Assembly: GCA_031281895.1 (NCBI GenBank)
Contig: JAITET010000051.1
Location: 1 to 7,353, forward strand
Direction: 5' to 3'
DNA from: Puniceicoccales bacterium
Lineage (GTDB): Bacteria > Verrucomicrobiota > Verrucomicrobiia > Opitutales > JAIRKQ01
DNA: 7,353 nucleotides
A program made the translations under genes and the position numbers. Under the pieces are notes generated by a model. That model searched no databases. It was not told where the DNA came from and was given only the letters and a program-made list of their open reading frames with translations. Each line of letters starts with the position of its first letter. Within the stretch, counting starts at the first letter, position 1. Shown here piece after piece: positions 1 to 5,756 of this stretch.

Positions 1-64
1 CTCGCGACTTCGGAAAATACTGCCCTAACCGTTCAAAACTTCCTTCTTTTATTAACCACATAAC

Positions 65-346
65 TTAATCGAAGTTCGACCTTCTGTTTCCTTCCAAAAT
101 GTCAAGCTCATTCTTATGAGTCCTGACCCTAACCCTGACGTACAGAAATACGGCACCAATCCTTCTCCATAAGTCTTGCCTCCAAGGGTCGATGAAAGAT
201 GTGACGGAACATGTCCCGTTATTAAGATCACGCTCCGCAGAAAAAACGACCTCTTCGGTATTTCCCAAATCGTTATCGCTTGTCACCGGATAGAGTGGTG
301 ATCTTAGGATAGACCACCAATGCTCCAATATCGGGAATATTTTCAC
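65..346 (-). CDS. Possible small protein in the conserved tail of module A
   Basis: Unrecognised open frame of 93 codons from a GTG at 346, lying 3' of the 133-aa gene on the same strand. Its first 54 or so residues match, in frame, the open frame at 1115-1333 in module B (shared elements include a WWS motif, NTEEVVFSAERDLNNGTCSV and a TSF-I/V-DP end). In the most conserved 76 bp the two copies differ at three bases; two are silent in this frame and one gives Ile/Val, which hints at coding. After the shared DP the copies part: this one runs on for about 39 unrelated, Arg-rich residues while copy B stops at once. There is no good ribosome binding site and no recognisable domain. It could instead be a conserved RNA or DNA element that happens to be open. 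Confidence 0.25.
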   Translation of the reverse strand: MKIFPILEHWWSILRSPLYPVTSDNDLGNTEEVVFSAERDLNNGTCSVTSFIDPWRQDLWRRIGAVFLYVRVRVRTHKNELDILEGNRRSNFD

Positions 347-377
347 CGGTTATGGGACAACTCTTTATGCTGCCGCC
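186..377. repeat. Conserved 3' tail, copy A (direct repeat with 1119-1311)
   Basis: This segment aligns with 1119-1311 with one single-base indel. The first 76 bp (186-261) differ from copy B at only three positions. The rest is more diverged but clearly alignable, ending in a shared block that begins GGTTATGGGACAACTC. It lies just 3' of, and slightly inside, the end of the minus-strand gene of each module. The match stops abruptly at 185/1118. It is part of a tandem duplication and is better conserved than the upstream coding regions. Confidence 0.85.
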
Positions 378-397
378 AGTGCATGTCGCGCATTTTC

Positions 398-799
398 CTA
401 TATAAGTCCTTGTCTTGTAAACAGTATTATTGCTATTGCCACTATACGTATTGATACGTTCATCATCGACATATCTCTTGGTCCTAGAAATCCTACCATT
501 AAAGATAGCATTATCGTCATCAGAGTAATTACTGGTTCCGATACAAAATTAGCTATAAGTGTCATTGGAATCGACGCCACTACTCCCATCATAATTCCTA
601 ATTCTACAACCAGTACAGTTCTAAATGCTAATCTTTTTGTAATTTTTACAGCTTCCCATACAGATTTTCCTACTACTCGTACAATTCTAAATGCGAATTT
701 TCCTATGGCTTGTATATCTTCCAATCCAATCCCTCGAACCCCTATATCTTCCCTCCTAACAAATGGTAAAAGTGGCCTTACATTATTTCCCACGTCCAT
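398..799 (-). CDS. Small hydrophobic membrane protein, module A paralog
   Basis: I do not recognise this family. The 133-aa product is a paralog of the 164-aa product at 1299-1793. Both start M-D/N-V followed by an NN and a PLLP motif, then share VRGI and a 'VW.AV.I' stretch near residue 47. Residues 1-60 are polar and basic. Residues about 61-86, 89-105 and 113-127 are hydrophobic and likely membrane segments; no cleavable signal peptide is evident. The ATG at 799 is supported by a purine-rich AAAGAAG about 7 nt upstream that is identical in both copies. The TAG at 398-400 falls ten codons before an in-frame TAA (365-367) that aligns with the stop of copy B, so the C-terminus looks shortened by a nonsense mutation. 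A host-directed or secreted membrane protein is possible, but this is only inference. Confidence 0.7.
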   Translation of the reverse strand: MDVGNNVRPLLPFVRREDIGVRGIGLEDIQAIGKFAFRIVRVVGKSVWEAVKITKRLAFRTVLVVELGIMMGVVASIPMTLIANFVSEPVITLMTIMLSLMVGFLGPRDMSMMNVSIRIVAIAIILFTRQGLI

Positions 800-829
800 A
801 ATTATCTTCTTTCGTTAAAATTTCAAATT

Positions 830-857
830 TACACGATTTTATATAAAATATCATGTA
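830..857. promoter_or_regulatory. Conserved inverted repeat upstream of module A gene (operator or 5'UTR hairpin)
   Basis: TACACGAT and ATCATGTA form 8-bp arms separated by 12 bp. One pair is mismatched in DNA but would be a G-U wobble in the transcript. The element sits 30 bp upstream of the ATG at 799. The same arms, the same 12-bp spacing and nearly the same distance to the start codon occur at 1825-1852, although the spacer sequences differ. Arm centres are 20 bp apart, about two helical turns, which suits a dimeric regulator; an RNA hairpin is the alternative. Confidence 0.5.
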
Positions 858-965
858 GCGATATATAAGTACCGCGAGTAAAATCAAAAATCAACAAAAA
901 AGAATGATTTTAAAAGTTTTTAACAAAAAAATCCCAAAAATGTTAAGTTTTGCACTTTAAAACGT

Positions 966-1001
966 AGTTTGGGGATGTTTTTGAATCAAAAAATTTCCAT
1001 G
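966..1001. repeat. Conserved distal upstream block, copy A
   Basis: This 36-bp block matches 1963-1998 with one mismatch. It lies about 170 bp upstream of the minus-strand start codon in both modules, while the DNA between it and the inverted repeat is AT-rich and poorly conserved. It may mark a promoter or regulator site, or simply the edge of the duplicated unit. The stretch 1002-1118 beyond it, up to the tail of module B, shows nothing I can identify. Confidence 0.75.
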
Positions 1002-1114
1002 GTGTTGCCAAACTGGATGGAATATGGATGAAAATTTTGAGAGAAATTTTAAAAAAAATTGCTATTTTATCGCTTCCAAAGTGCAAACCGTGGTTTATTT
1101 CCGATGGAATATTG

Positions 1115-1333
1115 CTAGGGGTCGACGAAAGATGTGACGGAGCATGTCCCGTTATTAAGATCACGCTCCGCAGAAAAAACAACCTCTTCGGTATTCTCCG
1201 AATTGCCGTTGCTTGTCGCTGGATAAAATGGTGATCTTAGAACAGACCACCAATTACCCGATACTGGGAATATTTTTAATAGGTTATGGGACAACTCTTT
1301 ATACTGCTGCCCGTACAAGTTGCATAACTCCAT
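1115..1333 (-). CDS. Possible small protein in the conserved tail of module B
   Basis: A 72-codon open frame from an ATG at 1333, which lies inside the 3' end of the 164-aa gene in another frame (35-bp overlap). Residues from about 19 on match the open frame at 65-346 in module A through the shared end TSF-I/V-DP, and a TAG follows immediately. DNA similarity between modules ends at this same point (1118 versus 185), as expected if the reading frame is the conserved unit. A one-base indel shifts this frame relative to the upstream gene compared with module A, so the start differs between copies. No ribosome binding site or domain is recognisable. Coding status is uncertain. Confidence 0.25.
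   Translation of the reverse strand: MELCNLYGQQYKELSHNLLKIFPVSGNWWSVLRSPFYPATSNGNSENTEEVVFSAERDLNNGTCSVTSFVDP
1119..1311. repeat. Conserved 3' tail, copy B (direct repeat with 186-377)
   Basis: Partner of the repeat at 186-377. The first 76 bp carry three substitutions. The offset between copies is 933 bp here but about 994-997 bp in the upstream flanks; the difference reflects the longer coding region of module B. The repeat includes the last few codons and the TAA stop of the 164-aa gene. Confidence 0.85.
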
Positions 1334-1793
1334 GTCCTGCTAGTCTCAGTATTTGCGCACTTCCTCGTATTGTTGACAGTACTACTGCCATTGCCACCAC
1401 TGGTATTAACGTCCTTACTAGCGACATCCCATATAATCTGGGCATAGATTGAAATATCGAGTCTGTAATGTACAGTGTCGCTCCCAACGGAATCCCTATT
1501 ATTATAAGTGGCACCATTAATATCAACCAAATTATAAAATTTGGCACAGGAAATCTAGGCATTAGCCTGAAAAATCTAGGCATTAGGTTGAGTACAGCCA
1601 TCAATACCGCCGCCTCTACAAGTCTCGGCGTTGCAATTTGTACGGCTCTCCATACTAATCGTAACGTTGTCCGCATTACTCTCGATGCAAATTGTCCTGC
1701 TTCCCGTGCAATTCCCCTCACTCTCGGATTTTCCCGAGGTCTCTGCAGTGCGATCGGTAATAATGGTCCTCTATTATTTCCTCTTACGTTCAT
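1299..1793 (-). CDS. Small hydrophobic membrane protein, module B paralog
   Basis: Unrecognised 164-aa protein, paralogous to the 133-aa protein at 398-799. The N-terminus (M-N-V, NN, PLLP, then VRGI, then VWRAVQI near residue 47) is shared, while the central and C-terminal parts are strongly diverged and longer. Residues 1-58 are rich in Arg. Residues about 59-75, 85-110 and 123-141 are hydrophobic, giving two or three membrane segments without a classical signal peptide. The heptad LMPRFFR/LMPRFPV near residues 70-83 comes from a 21-bp tandem duplication. The ATG at 1793 has the same AAAGAAG purine tract about 7 nt upstream as its paralog, and an inverted repeat lies 31 bp upstream. Opposite-strand frames over this gene look like shadows. 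The function is unknown; an effector or inclusion-type membrane protein is one speculative option. Confidence 0.7.
   Translation of the reverse strand: MNVRGNNRGPLLPIALQRPRENPRVRGIAREAGQFASRVMRTTLRLVWRAVQIATPRLVEAAVLMAVLNLMPRFFRLMPRFPVPNFIIWLILMVPLIIIGIPLGATLYITDSIFQSMPRLYGMSLVRTLIPVVAMAVVLSTIRGSAQILRLAGHGVMQLVRAAV
1551..1586. repeat. Intragenic 21-bp tandem duplication
   Basis: AAATCTAGGCATTAG occurs at 1551-1565 and again at 1572-1586, a 21-bp period that keeps frame. On the minus strand it encodes the repeated LMPRF motif of the 164-aa protein. Module A has no counterpart, so it accounts for part of the length difference between the paralogs. Confidence 0.75.
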
Positions 1794-1824
1794 AATTATC
1801 TTCTTTCGTTAAAATTTCAAATTT

Positions 1825-1852
1825 TACATGATTCCACGTAAAGTATCATGTA
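1825..1852. promoter_or_regulatory. Conserved inverted repeat upstream of module B gene (operator or 5'UTR hairpin)
   Basis: TACATGAT, a 12-bp spacer and ATCATGTA form a perfect 8-bp inverted repeat, 31 bp upstream of the ATG at 1793. It is the counterpart of 830-857; arms and spacing are kept while spacer bases changed. I cannot tell from sequence whether it acts as DNA (operator) or RNA (hairpin). Confidence 0.55.
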
Positions 1853-1962
1853 GTGGTATACTACTTAGCATGCGGGAGATTGAAAATCAACAAAAAAAAG
1901 AATAGTTTTTAAAAAAAATTAACAAAAACCTCAAAACGTTGTATTTTCGTGCTTTGGAACAA

Positions 1963-1998
1963 AGTTTGGGGCTGTTTTTGAATCAAAAAATTTCCATG
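1963..1998. repeat. Conserved distal upstream block, copy B
   Basis: This 36-bp block is identical to 966-1001 except for one base, at an offset of 997 bp. It is the right-most point at which the two modules align; similarity ends before the transposase remnant that begins near 2034. Confidence 0.75.
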
Positions 1999-2033
1999 TT
2001 ACGTGGGGTGCGTATTTAAGGCACTTAAAAAGA

Positions 2034-2572
2034 TGAAAATTACATTAAAAAAAGATGAGGACCTATGGGGAGAGAGACGAGAAGAAACATGAGAACTATG
2101 AAAGGGCAATATCTGCCCATAAAAAAGAGAACATAGTTATGTGGATGAAAGAATATCTTCACCGGCGAATGGACCGATCTCCTATGGGGAAGAAGGTGTT
2201 CGGCCTTGTGTCGGGAAAAAGTTTTGCAGAACGAATATAGTAGCTGGCTATGGTTAATGGCAAAAGCATAGCGGAATGTGTTTATGATGGCACCATGGGT
2301 GCCCAACTTTTCAGCACTTGGGTGGAACAATTCCTTATCCATGCTCTAAAACCTTGGTAGGTCGTTGTCATGAACAATGCTTCCTTTCCACACGACTGCG
2401 TGCAAAACATCCCATCGCTTCCGCCGGCTGTTCTCTGATTTTCCTTCCTCCCTATTCTTCAGACATTTAATCCCATCGAAAAATTTTGGGCAATTTTTAA
2501 AAGAAAACTTGCCTCCATCATCCACCTTTTCCTCGTCCTTCGACGATACACTTTATCATGCCTTTGCCCGCC
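2034..2572 (+). pseudogene. Decayed IS630-family transposase
   Basis: Reading across frames gives an ordered set of IS630-type DDE transposase motifs: ITLKK and GERDEKK near 2039-2080, then MDRSPMGKKVFG and VSGKSFAERI, then VNGKSIAECVYDGTMGAQLF, TWVEQFLI, VVVMNNASF (the family motif is usually VVMDNASFH), AGCSLIFLPPYSSD, NPIEKFWAIFKRKL and finally SSFDDTLYHAF. Two adjacent stops sit near 2238-2243 and another near 2358. Frame changes occur near 2410, near 2465 (an apparent extra A between the PPYSSD and NPIE motifs) and near 2520. The aspartate of the DNASF motif is Asn, so the catalytic site is lost as well. The N-terminal helix-turn-helix half is missing. I could not identify terminal inverted repeats or a TA target duplication. 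Confidence 0.9.
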
Positions 2573-2578
2573 CCCTTA

Positions 2579-2605
2579 AGGGAAACGACTATATCTCGTT
2601 TCCTT
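2579..2605. repeat. Stem-loop between the transposase remnant and the hydrogenase gene
   Basis: A 9-bp stem (2579-2587 with 2597-2605, one G-T wobble, core GGAAACG/CGTTTCC) with a 9-nt AT-rich loop. It lies directly after the transposase remnant and overlaps the palindrome CCCTTAAGGG (2573-2582). No T-run follows, so a Rho-independent terminator is doubtful. It could be a leftover IS end or a structure in the hydrogenase leader. No convincing promoter is visible in 2606-2700. Confidence 0.35.
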
Positions 2606-2707
2606 CCTCGCTACGATATGGGACTGTACATCTTGATTCAAACATTGTGACTGCGTAGATCATTTAATAATCGATTTTCTTGAAAAGAAGTGCAGAATAC
2701 GGAAAAA

Positions 2708-4129
2708 ATGATGCCGCATAAAAAAGAAATATTGGTCCGACTTATTCGAATGTTTAATGGTCAAAATTTTTTAGAAAACATTGGGCAAATTTTCCATGAA
2801 TACGAGCAAGGCTCGAAAGAAACCGCAGTCTGTCGAGCCCTGGCAATGAGTATTCTGGGCCTAGCTTTGGAAGGAGACGATGGCAAAGAATCGCTGGACC
2901 AATGTGCTCAACATGCTTTGGAACGTGAAAAACCTTCTTCGCCACCACTAACCGTGCTCCACAGTGCATGCAATGGGTGCAAAGCCAGCCACATACACAT
3001 CACCGATTTATGTCAAAATTGTAAAAAAAAACCATGCCTCTCTGCCTGTCGATTCAACGCGATTAGCAACGACTGGAAGCGGTCGACCATCGATGCAAAA
3101 AGTTGCAAAAAGTGTGGTGCATGCCTGCGTGCGTGCCCCTACGGTGCCATTATTAAAACCATTGTCCCATGCGAAAATACTTGCCCGGTTGATGCCATTG
3201 CAAAGGACAAGGAAGGGCATACGGTGATTGATTTCACCAAATGTATCAGTTGCGGAAAGTGTATGGCTGCTTGCCCATTCGAAGCCATCCAGGTCAGAAG
3301 CCAAATTATCGATGTGCTTAGGGCCATGAAATCCAAGAAAAAAGTGATAGCTTTAATGGCTCCCGCACTACTCGGACAGTTCAAATGTTCCGCAGAGCAA
3401 TTGCATAGCGCCATGAAAAAATTTGGATTTTCGTTTGTCTACGAGGTCGCCATTGGGGCAGAATCCACATCCTTCCATGAAGCAAAAGATCTGGAAGAAC
3501 GCCTAGCTAGGGGTGAAAAGTTTATGACAACATCCTGCTGTGCCGCCTACAACAACCTCGTGAAGAAACATATTCCGGACCTGCAACCGTTCGTTTCATC
3601 CACCGACACACCGTTGTTTTACACGGCAGAGCACATCAGGGAAAAACACAGAGATGGAGTTTTGGTGTTTATCAGCCCGTGCCTAGCCAAATATGAAGAG
3701 GTATTTGCAAATGAAAAGGTCGATTTCGTCCTTGGCTGTGAAGAGATTGAAGCATCGTTTGAAGCATTTTCAATTACTCCTGGCGAATGTGAAGAAGAAG
3801 CATTTCCGTACCAAACAGCGAAGGAAGCAAGGGAATTTTCCATAAGCGGTGGCGTTTCTCGGGCAGTTCAGAGTGTCCTGGACTCAAGTGGGGAAGGGAT
3901 AACATTTACACCCATTAATGGGTTAGATCGCGAAGTCGTAAAGGATTTGAAACGTTTTGCCAAAGCTGGGGAGTGTGAAAAAGGGACCGTATTGGAAGTA
4001 ATGTCATGCCAGGGAGGATGCATCGGCGGCGGACTGGTCTGTTGTCCGGTCGCTACTGCCCTTAGACAAATTAAAAATTATGGAGAAAAAGGATTATCCC
4101 TATCGGACAAAAAGTCAGAAAATGCTTGA
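2708..4129 (+). CDS. [FeFe] hydrogenase, group-B type
   Basis: Cytoplasmic monomeric iron-only hydrogenase, which reversibly reduces protons to H2, probably with ferredoxin. At 473 aa it has an N-terminal region with a CxxC (residues 88-91), then iron-sulfur ligands C102/105/110/114, a CKKCGACLRACP motif (133-143), a CENTCP motif (155-159) and CISCGKCMAACP (179-189). The H-cluster domain follows: L1 is TSCCA (C277, C278), L2 is SPCLAK (C325) and L3 is VMSCQGGCIGGG (C434, C438). By analogy with clostridial CpI, C277 is the proton-relay Cys and C278, C325, C434 and C438 hold the H-cluster. L1 has Ala where most families have Pro, and L2 has SPC rather than MPC; the ferredoxin-rich layout and SPC-type L2 suggest group B. 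I chose ATG 2708 (or 2711), which has GGA 4-7 nt upstream; an in-frame GTG at 2690 would add six residues but lacks a good site. No HydE/F/G maturase is in the window. Confidence 0.93.
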   Translation: MMPHKKEILVRLIRMFNGQNFLENIGQIFHEYEQGSKETAVCRALAMSILGLALEGDDGKESLDQCAQHALEREKPSSPPLTVLHSACNGCKASHIHITDLCQNCKKKPCLSACRFNAISNDWKRSTIDAKSCKKCGACLRACPYGAIIKTIVPCENTCPVDAIAKDKEGHTVIDFTKCISCGKCMAACPFEAIQVRSQIIDVLRAMKSKKKVIALMAPALLGQFKCSAEQLHSAMKKFGFSFVYEVAIGAESTSFHEAKDLEERLARGEKFMTTSCCAAYNNLVKKHIPDLQPFVSSTDTPLFYTAEHIREKHRDGVLVFISPCLAKYEEVFANEKVDFVLGCEEIEASFEAFSITPGECEEEAFPYQTAKEAREFSISGGVSRAVQSVLDSSGEGITFTPINGLDREVVKDLKRFAKAGECEKGTVLEVMSCQGGCIGGGLVCCPVATALRQIKNYGEKGLSLSDKKSENA

Positions 4130-4142
4130 TTCGTTGATGATT

Positions 4143-4171
4143 TTCGGTAAAGTGAAGTTTTCCTCTATATT
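4143..4171 (+). promoter_or_regulatory. Weak candidate promoter for the aldehyde dehydrogenase gene
   Basis: TTCGGT and TATATT separated by 17 bp, 52 bp upstream of the ATG at 4223. The -35 element is a poor match. The 93-bp gap after the hydrogenase stop leaves room for a separate promoter, but read-through from the hydrogenase gene is equally possible. Confidence 0.2.
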
Positions 4172-4222
4172 ATAGGCTGAGAATAGGAAGCAAATGGCAT
4201 ATGACATTAAGAAAGGACAATT

Positions 4223-5551
4223 ATGGATGACTTGGACACACTCATAGGGAAAGCGAAGGAAGCTCAGAGGGTTTATGCAAATTTTTCCCAGGAAAGAGTT
4301 GATGCAATTTTCAAGTCCGCGGCAATAGCAGCGGATGAAGCACGGGAAGAGCTCGCTAGGATGGCCGTGGATGAAACGGGCATGGGCATAGTAAAGGATA
4401 AAATTTTTAAAAATCATTTTGCTGCTCACTTTATCTATGAAAAGTATGCAACGGCAAAAACCTGCGGAGTTATTTCCGAAGATAAATCCAATCGGGTAAA
4501 GGTAGTGGTGGACCCAATTGGACTGATTGCGGGAGTTATTCCGACGACAAATCCAACTGCTACGGCAATTTTTAAGGCATTGTTGGTTTTAAAAACGCGT
4601 AATGGAATCGTGGTATCTCCTCACCCGAGGGCGAAAAAGTGTACGGCCGCAGCGGTGGAAATTGTCGCCAATGCTGCAGTCAAGGCAGGGGCTCCAAAAA
4701 ATTTGTTGGCATGCCTAGGCGAACCAACTCTGGAAGCAACCACGGCCCTTATGCACCATCCATCCATTGACCTTATTTTAGCCACCGGTGGAGGTGGCAT
4801 GGTAAAAGCCGCCTATGCCAGCGGAAAGCCCGCACTAGGAGTCGGGGCAGGAAACACTCCTGCCATCATCGATGAAAATGCAAATGTGCCGGCGGCTGTA
4901 GAAGCCATACTGGCAAGCAAAACTTTTGACAACGGCGTTATCTGTGCATCCGAACAGTCCATCGTCGCCGTAGAAAGCGTCTATGACGACGTAAGGAAAG
5001 AACTAGCAAAACAGGGAGCCTATATTTTAAACAAAGAGGAGTCGGCAACGCTTGGGAAAATCATTATCAACGAAAAAGGCCTCAACCCCGCAATTGTCGG
5101 ACAGAGTGCCCAAAAGATTGGAGAATTAGCTGGCCTTAGGATTCCCTCATCGGCCCGCGTACTTGTCAGCGAAGAAAAAGTTTACGACGCCAGTAATCCC
5201 TATGCCCGGGAAAAGTTATCCCTAATTCTTTCCCTGTACGGTGCACCGAATTTTGAACAGGCCGTAGAAACCGGCCTACAATTGGTTAGCATTGGAGGAT
5301 TGGGGCACACGTCTGTCCTTCATACCGACGCAAATGATCAACGGCGCATCGACTATTTCGCCGGCAAAATGCCTACGGGTAGGTTACTAATCAATTTACC
5401 AGCTTCCCAGGGAGCCATCGGGTTTTCCAATGACAGCCTTACTCCGTCATTGACCCTCGGTTGCGGTTCATGGGGAGGGAATGCCTCCAGCGAAAATATT
5501 GGAATAAAGCACCTGCTTAATTATAAGACCATTGTCGGCAAAAAAGATTGA
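4223..5551 (+). CDS. adhE: Acetylating acetaldehyde dehydrogenase (AdhE N-terminal half only)
   Basis: Converts acetyl-CoA and NADH to acetaldehyde, CoA and NAD+ in the cytoplasm, reoxidising NADH. The 442-aa product aligns end to end with the N-terminal aldehyde dehydrogenase half of bifunctional AdhE: GIVPTTNPT-like IPTTNPTATAIFK (106-118), SPHPRAK (132-138), ALMHHPSIDLILATGG (175-190), GVGAGNTP (206-213), and FDNGVICASEQ with catalytic C241 (E. coli AdhE C246). The C-terminal signature SLTLGCGSWGGN (409-420) is followed by ENIGIKHLLNYKT. Full AdhE continues from here into a linker and an iron-dependent alcohol dehydrogenase domain; this one ends in VGKKD and a TGA, with no alcohol dehydrogenase remnant seen downstream. 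The start is well supported by AAAGGA (4212-4217), 5 nt before the ATG. It is either a stand-alone enzyme needing a separate alcohol dehydrogenase or a truncated AdhE. Confidence 0.93.
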   Translation: MDDLDTLIGKAKEAQRVYANFSQERVDAIFKSAAIAADEAREELARMAVDETGMGIVKDKIFKNHFAAHFIYEKYATAKTCGVISEDKSNRVKVVVDPIGLIAGVIPTTNPTATAIFKALLVLKTRNGIVVSPHPRAKKCTAAAVEIVANAAVKAGAPKNLLACLGEPTLEATTALMHHPSIDLILATGGGGMVKAAYASGKPALGVGAGNTPAIIDENANVPAAVEAILASKTFDNGVICASEQSIVAVESVYDDVRKELAKQGAYILNKEESATLGKIIINEKGLNPAIVGQSAQKIGELAGLRIPSSARVLVSEEKVYDASNPYAREKLSLILSLYGAPNFEQAVETGLQLVSIGGLGHTSVLHTDANDQRRIDYFAGKMPTGRLLINLPASQGAIGFSNDSLTPSLTLGCGSWGGNASSENIGIKHLLNYKTIVGKKD

Positions 5552-5687
5552 CCTTTTAAGTTATTTCACTTGAAAGTGGCATTCAATTATAGTCGTTGTA
5601 GTTGAAAAAAGTATGTTTGTGTAAGCAAAAGCTGGAAATCACAGATAGAGAGTTGCAAGCAAAGGTGTCTTTTCAAGGAAAATGACT

Positions 5688-5756
5688 ATGGATTTAACGT
5701 TCACTTTTGCCATTGAAAAATCGAACTGCCCTATTAGCTTCCCTCACCATGATTAA
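5688..5756 (+). CDS. 22-codon mini-ORF overlapping the AsmA-like gene start
   Basis: ATG at 5688 has AAGGA (5675-5679) 8 nt upstream, the best ribosome binding site in this interval, and the frame ends at TAA 5754-5756. Its end overlaps the ATG at 5749 by 8 bp in another frame, an arrangement typical of translational coupling. The downstream gene has no ribosome binding site of its own. The peptide shows no recognisable motif. A frameshifted N-terminus of the downstream protein is another reading. Confidence 0.35.
   Translation: MDLTFTFAIEKSNCPISFPHHD

Noticed and set aside
124..138. Telomere-like CCCTAA pattern (CCCTAACCCTGAC)
   Set aside because: Only one and a half units on otherwise bacterial DNA; chance is sufficient.
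1163..1195. Stem GGAGC/GCTCC in the conserved tail of module B as an RNA hairpin
   Set aside because: The stem is 5 bp with a loop above 20 nt, and module A has a mismatch without a compensating change.
1468..1812. Plus-strand open frame of 114 codons opposite the 164-aa gene
   Set aside because: It is antisense to a frame with conserved start, ribosome binding site and paralog, and has no supporting upstream signals; treated as a shadow.
2040..2342. Minus-strand open frame of 100 codons
   Set aside because: It lies antisense to clear IS630 transposase motifs on the plus strand.
2377..2658. Plus-strand open frame of 93 codons as a separate gene
   Set aside because: It is an out-of-frame reading of the transposase remnant; only its SSFDDTLYHAF part is the real transposase frame after a frameshift.
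5570..5585. Short palindrome CACTTGAAAGTG after the aldehyde dehydrogenase gene as a terminator
   Set aside because: The stem is only 4-5 bp with almost no loop and no T-run follows.
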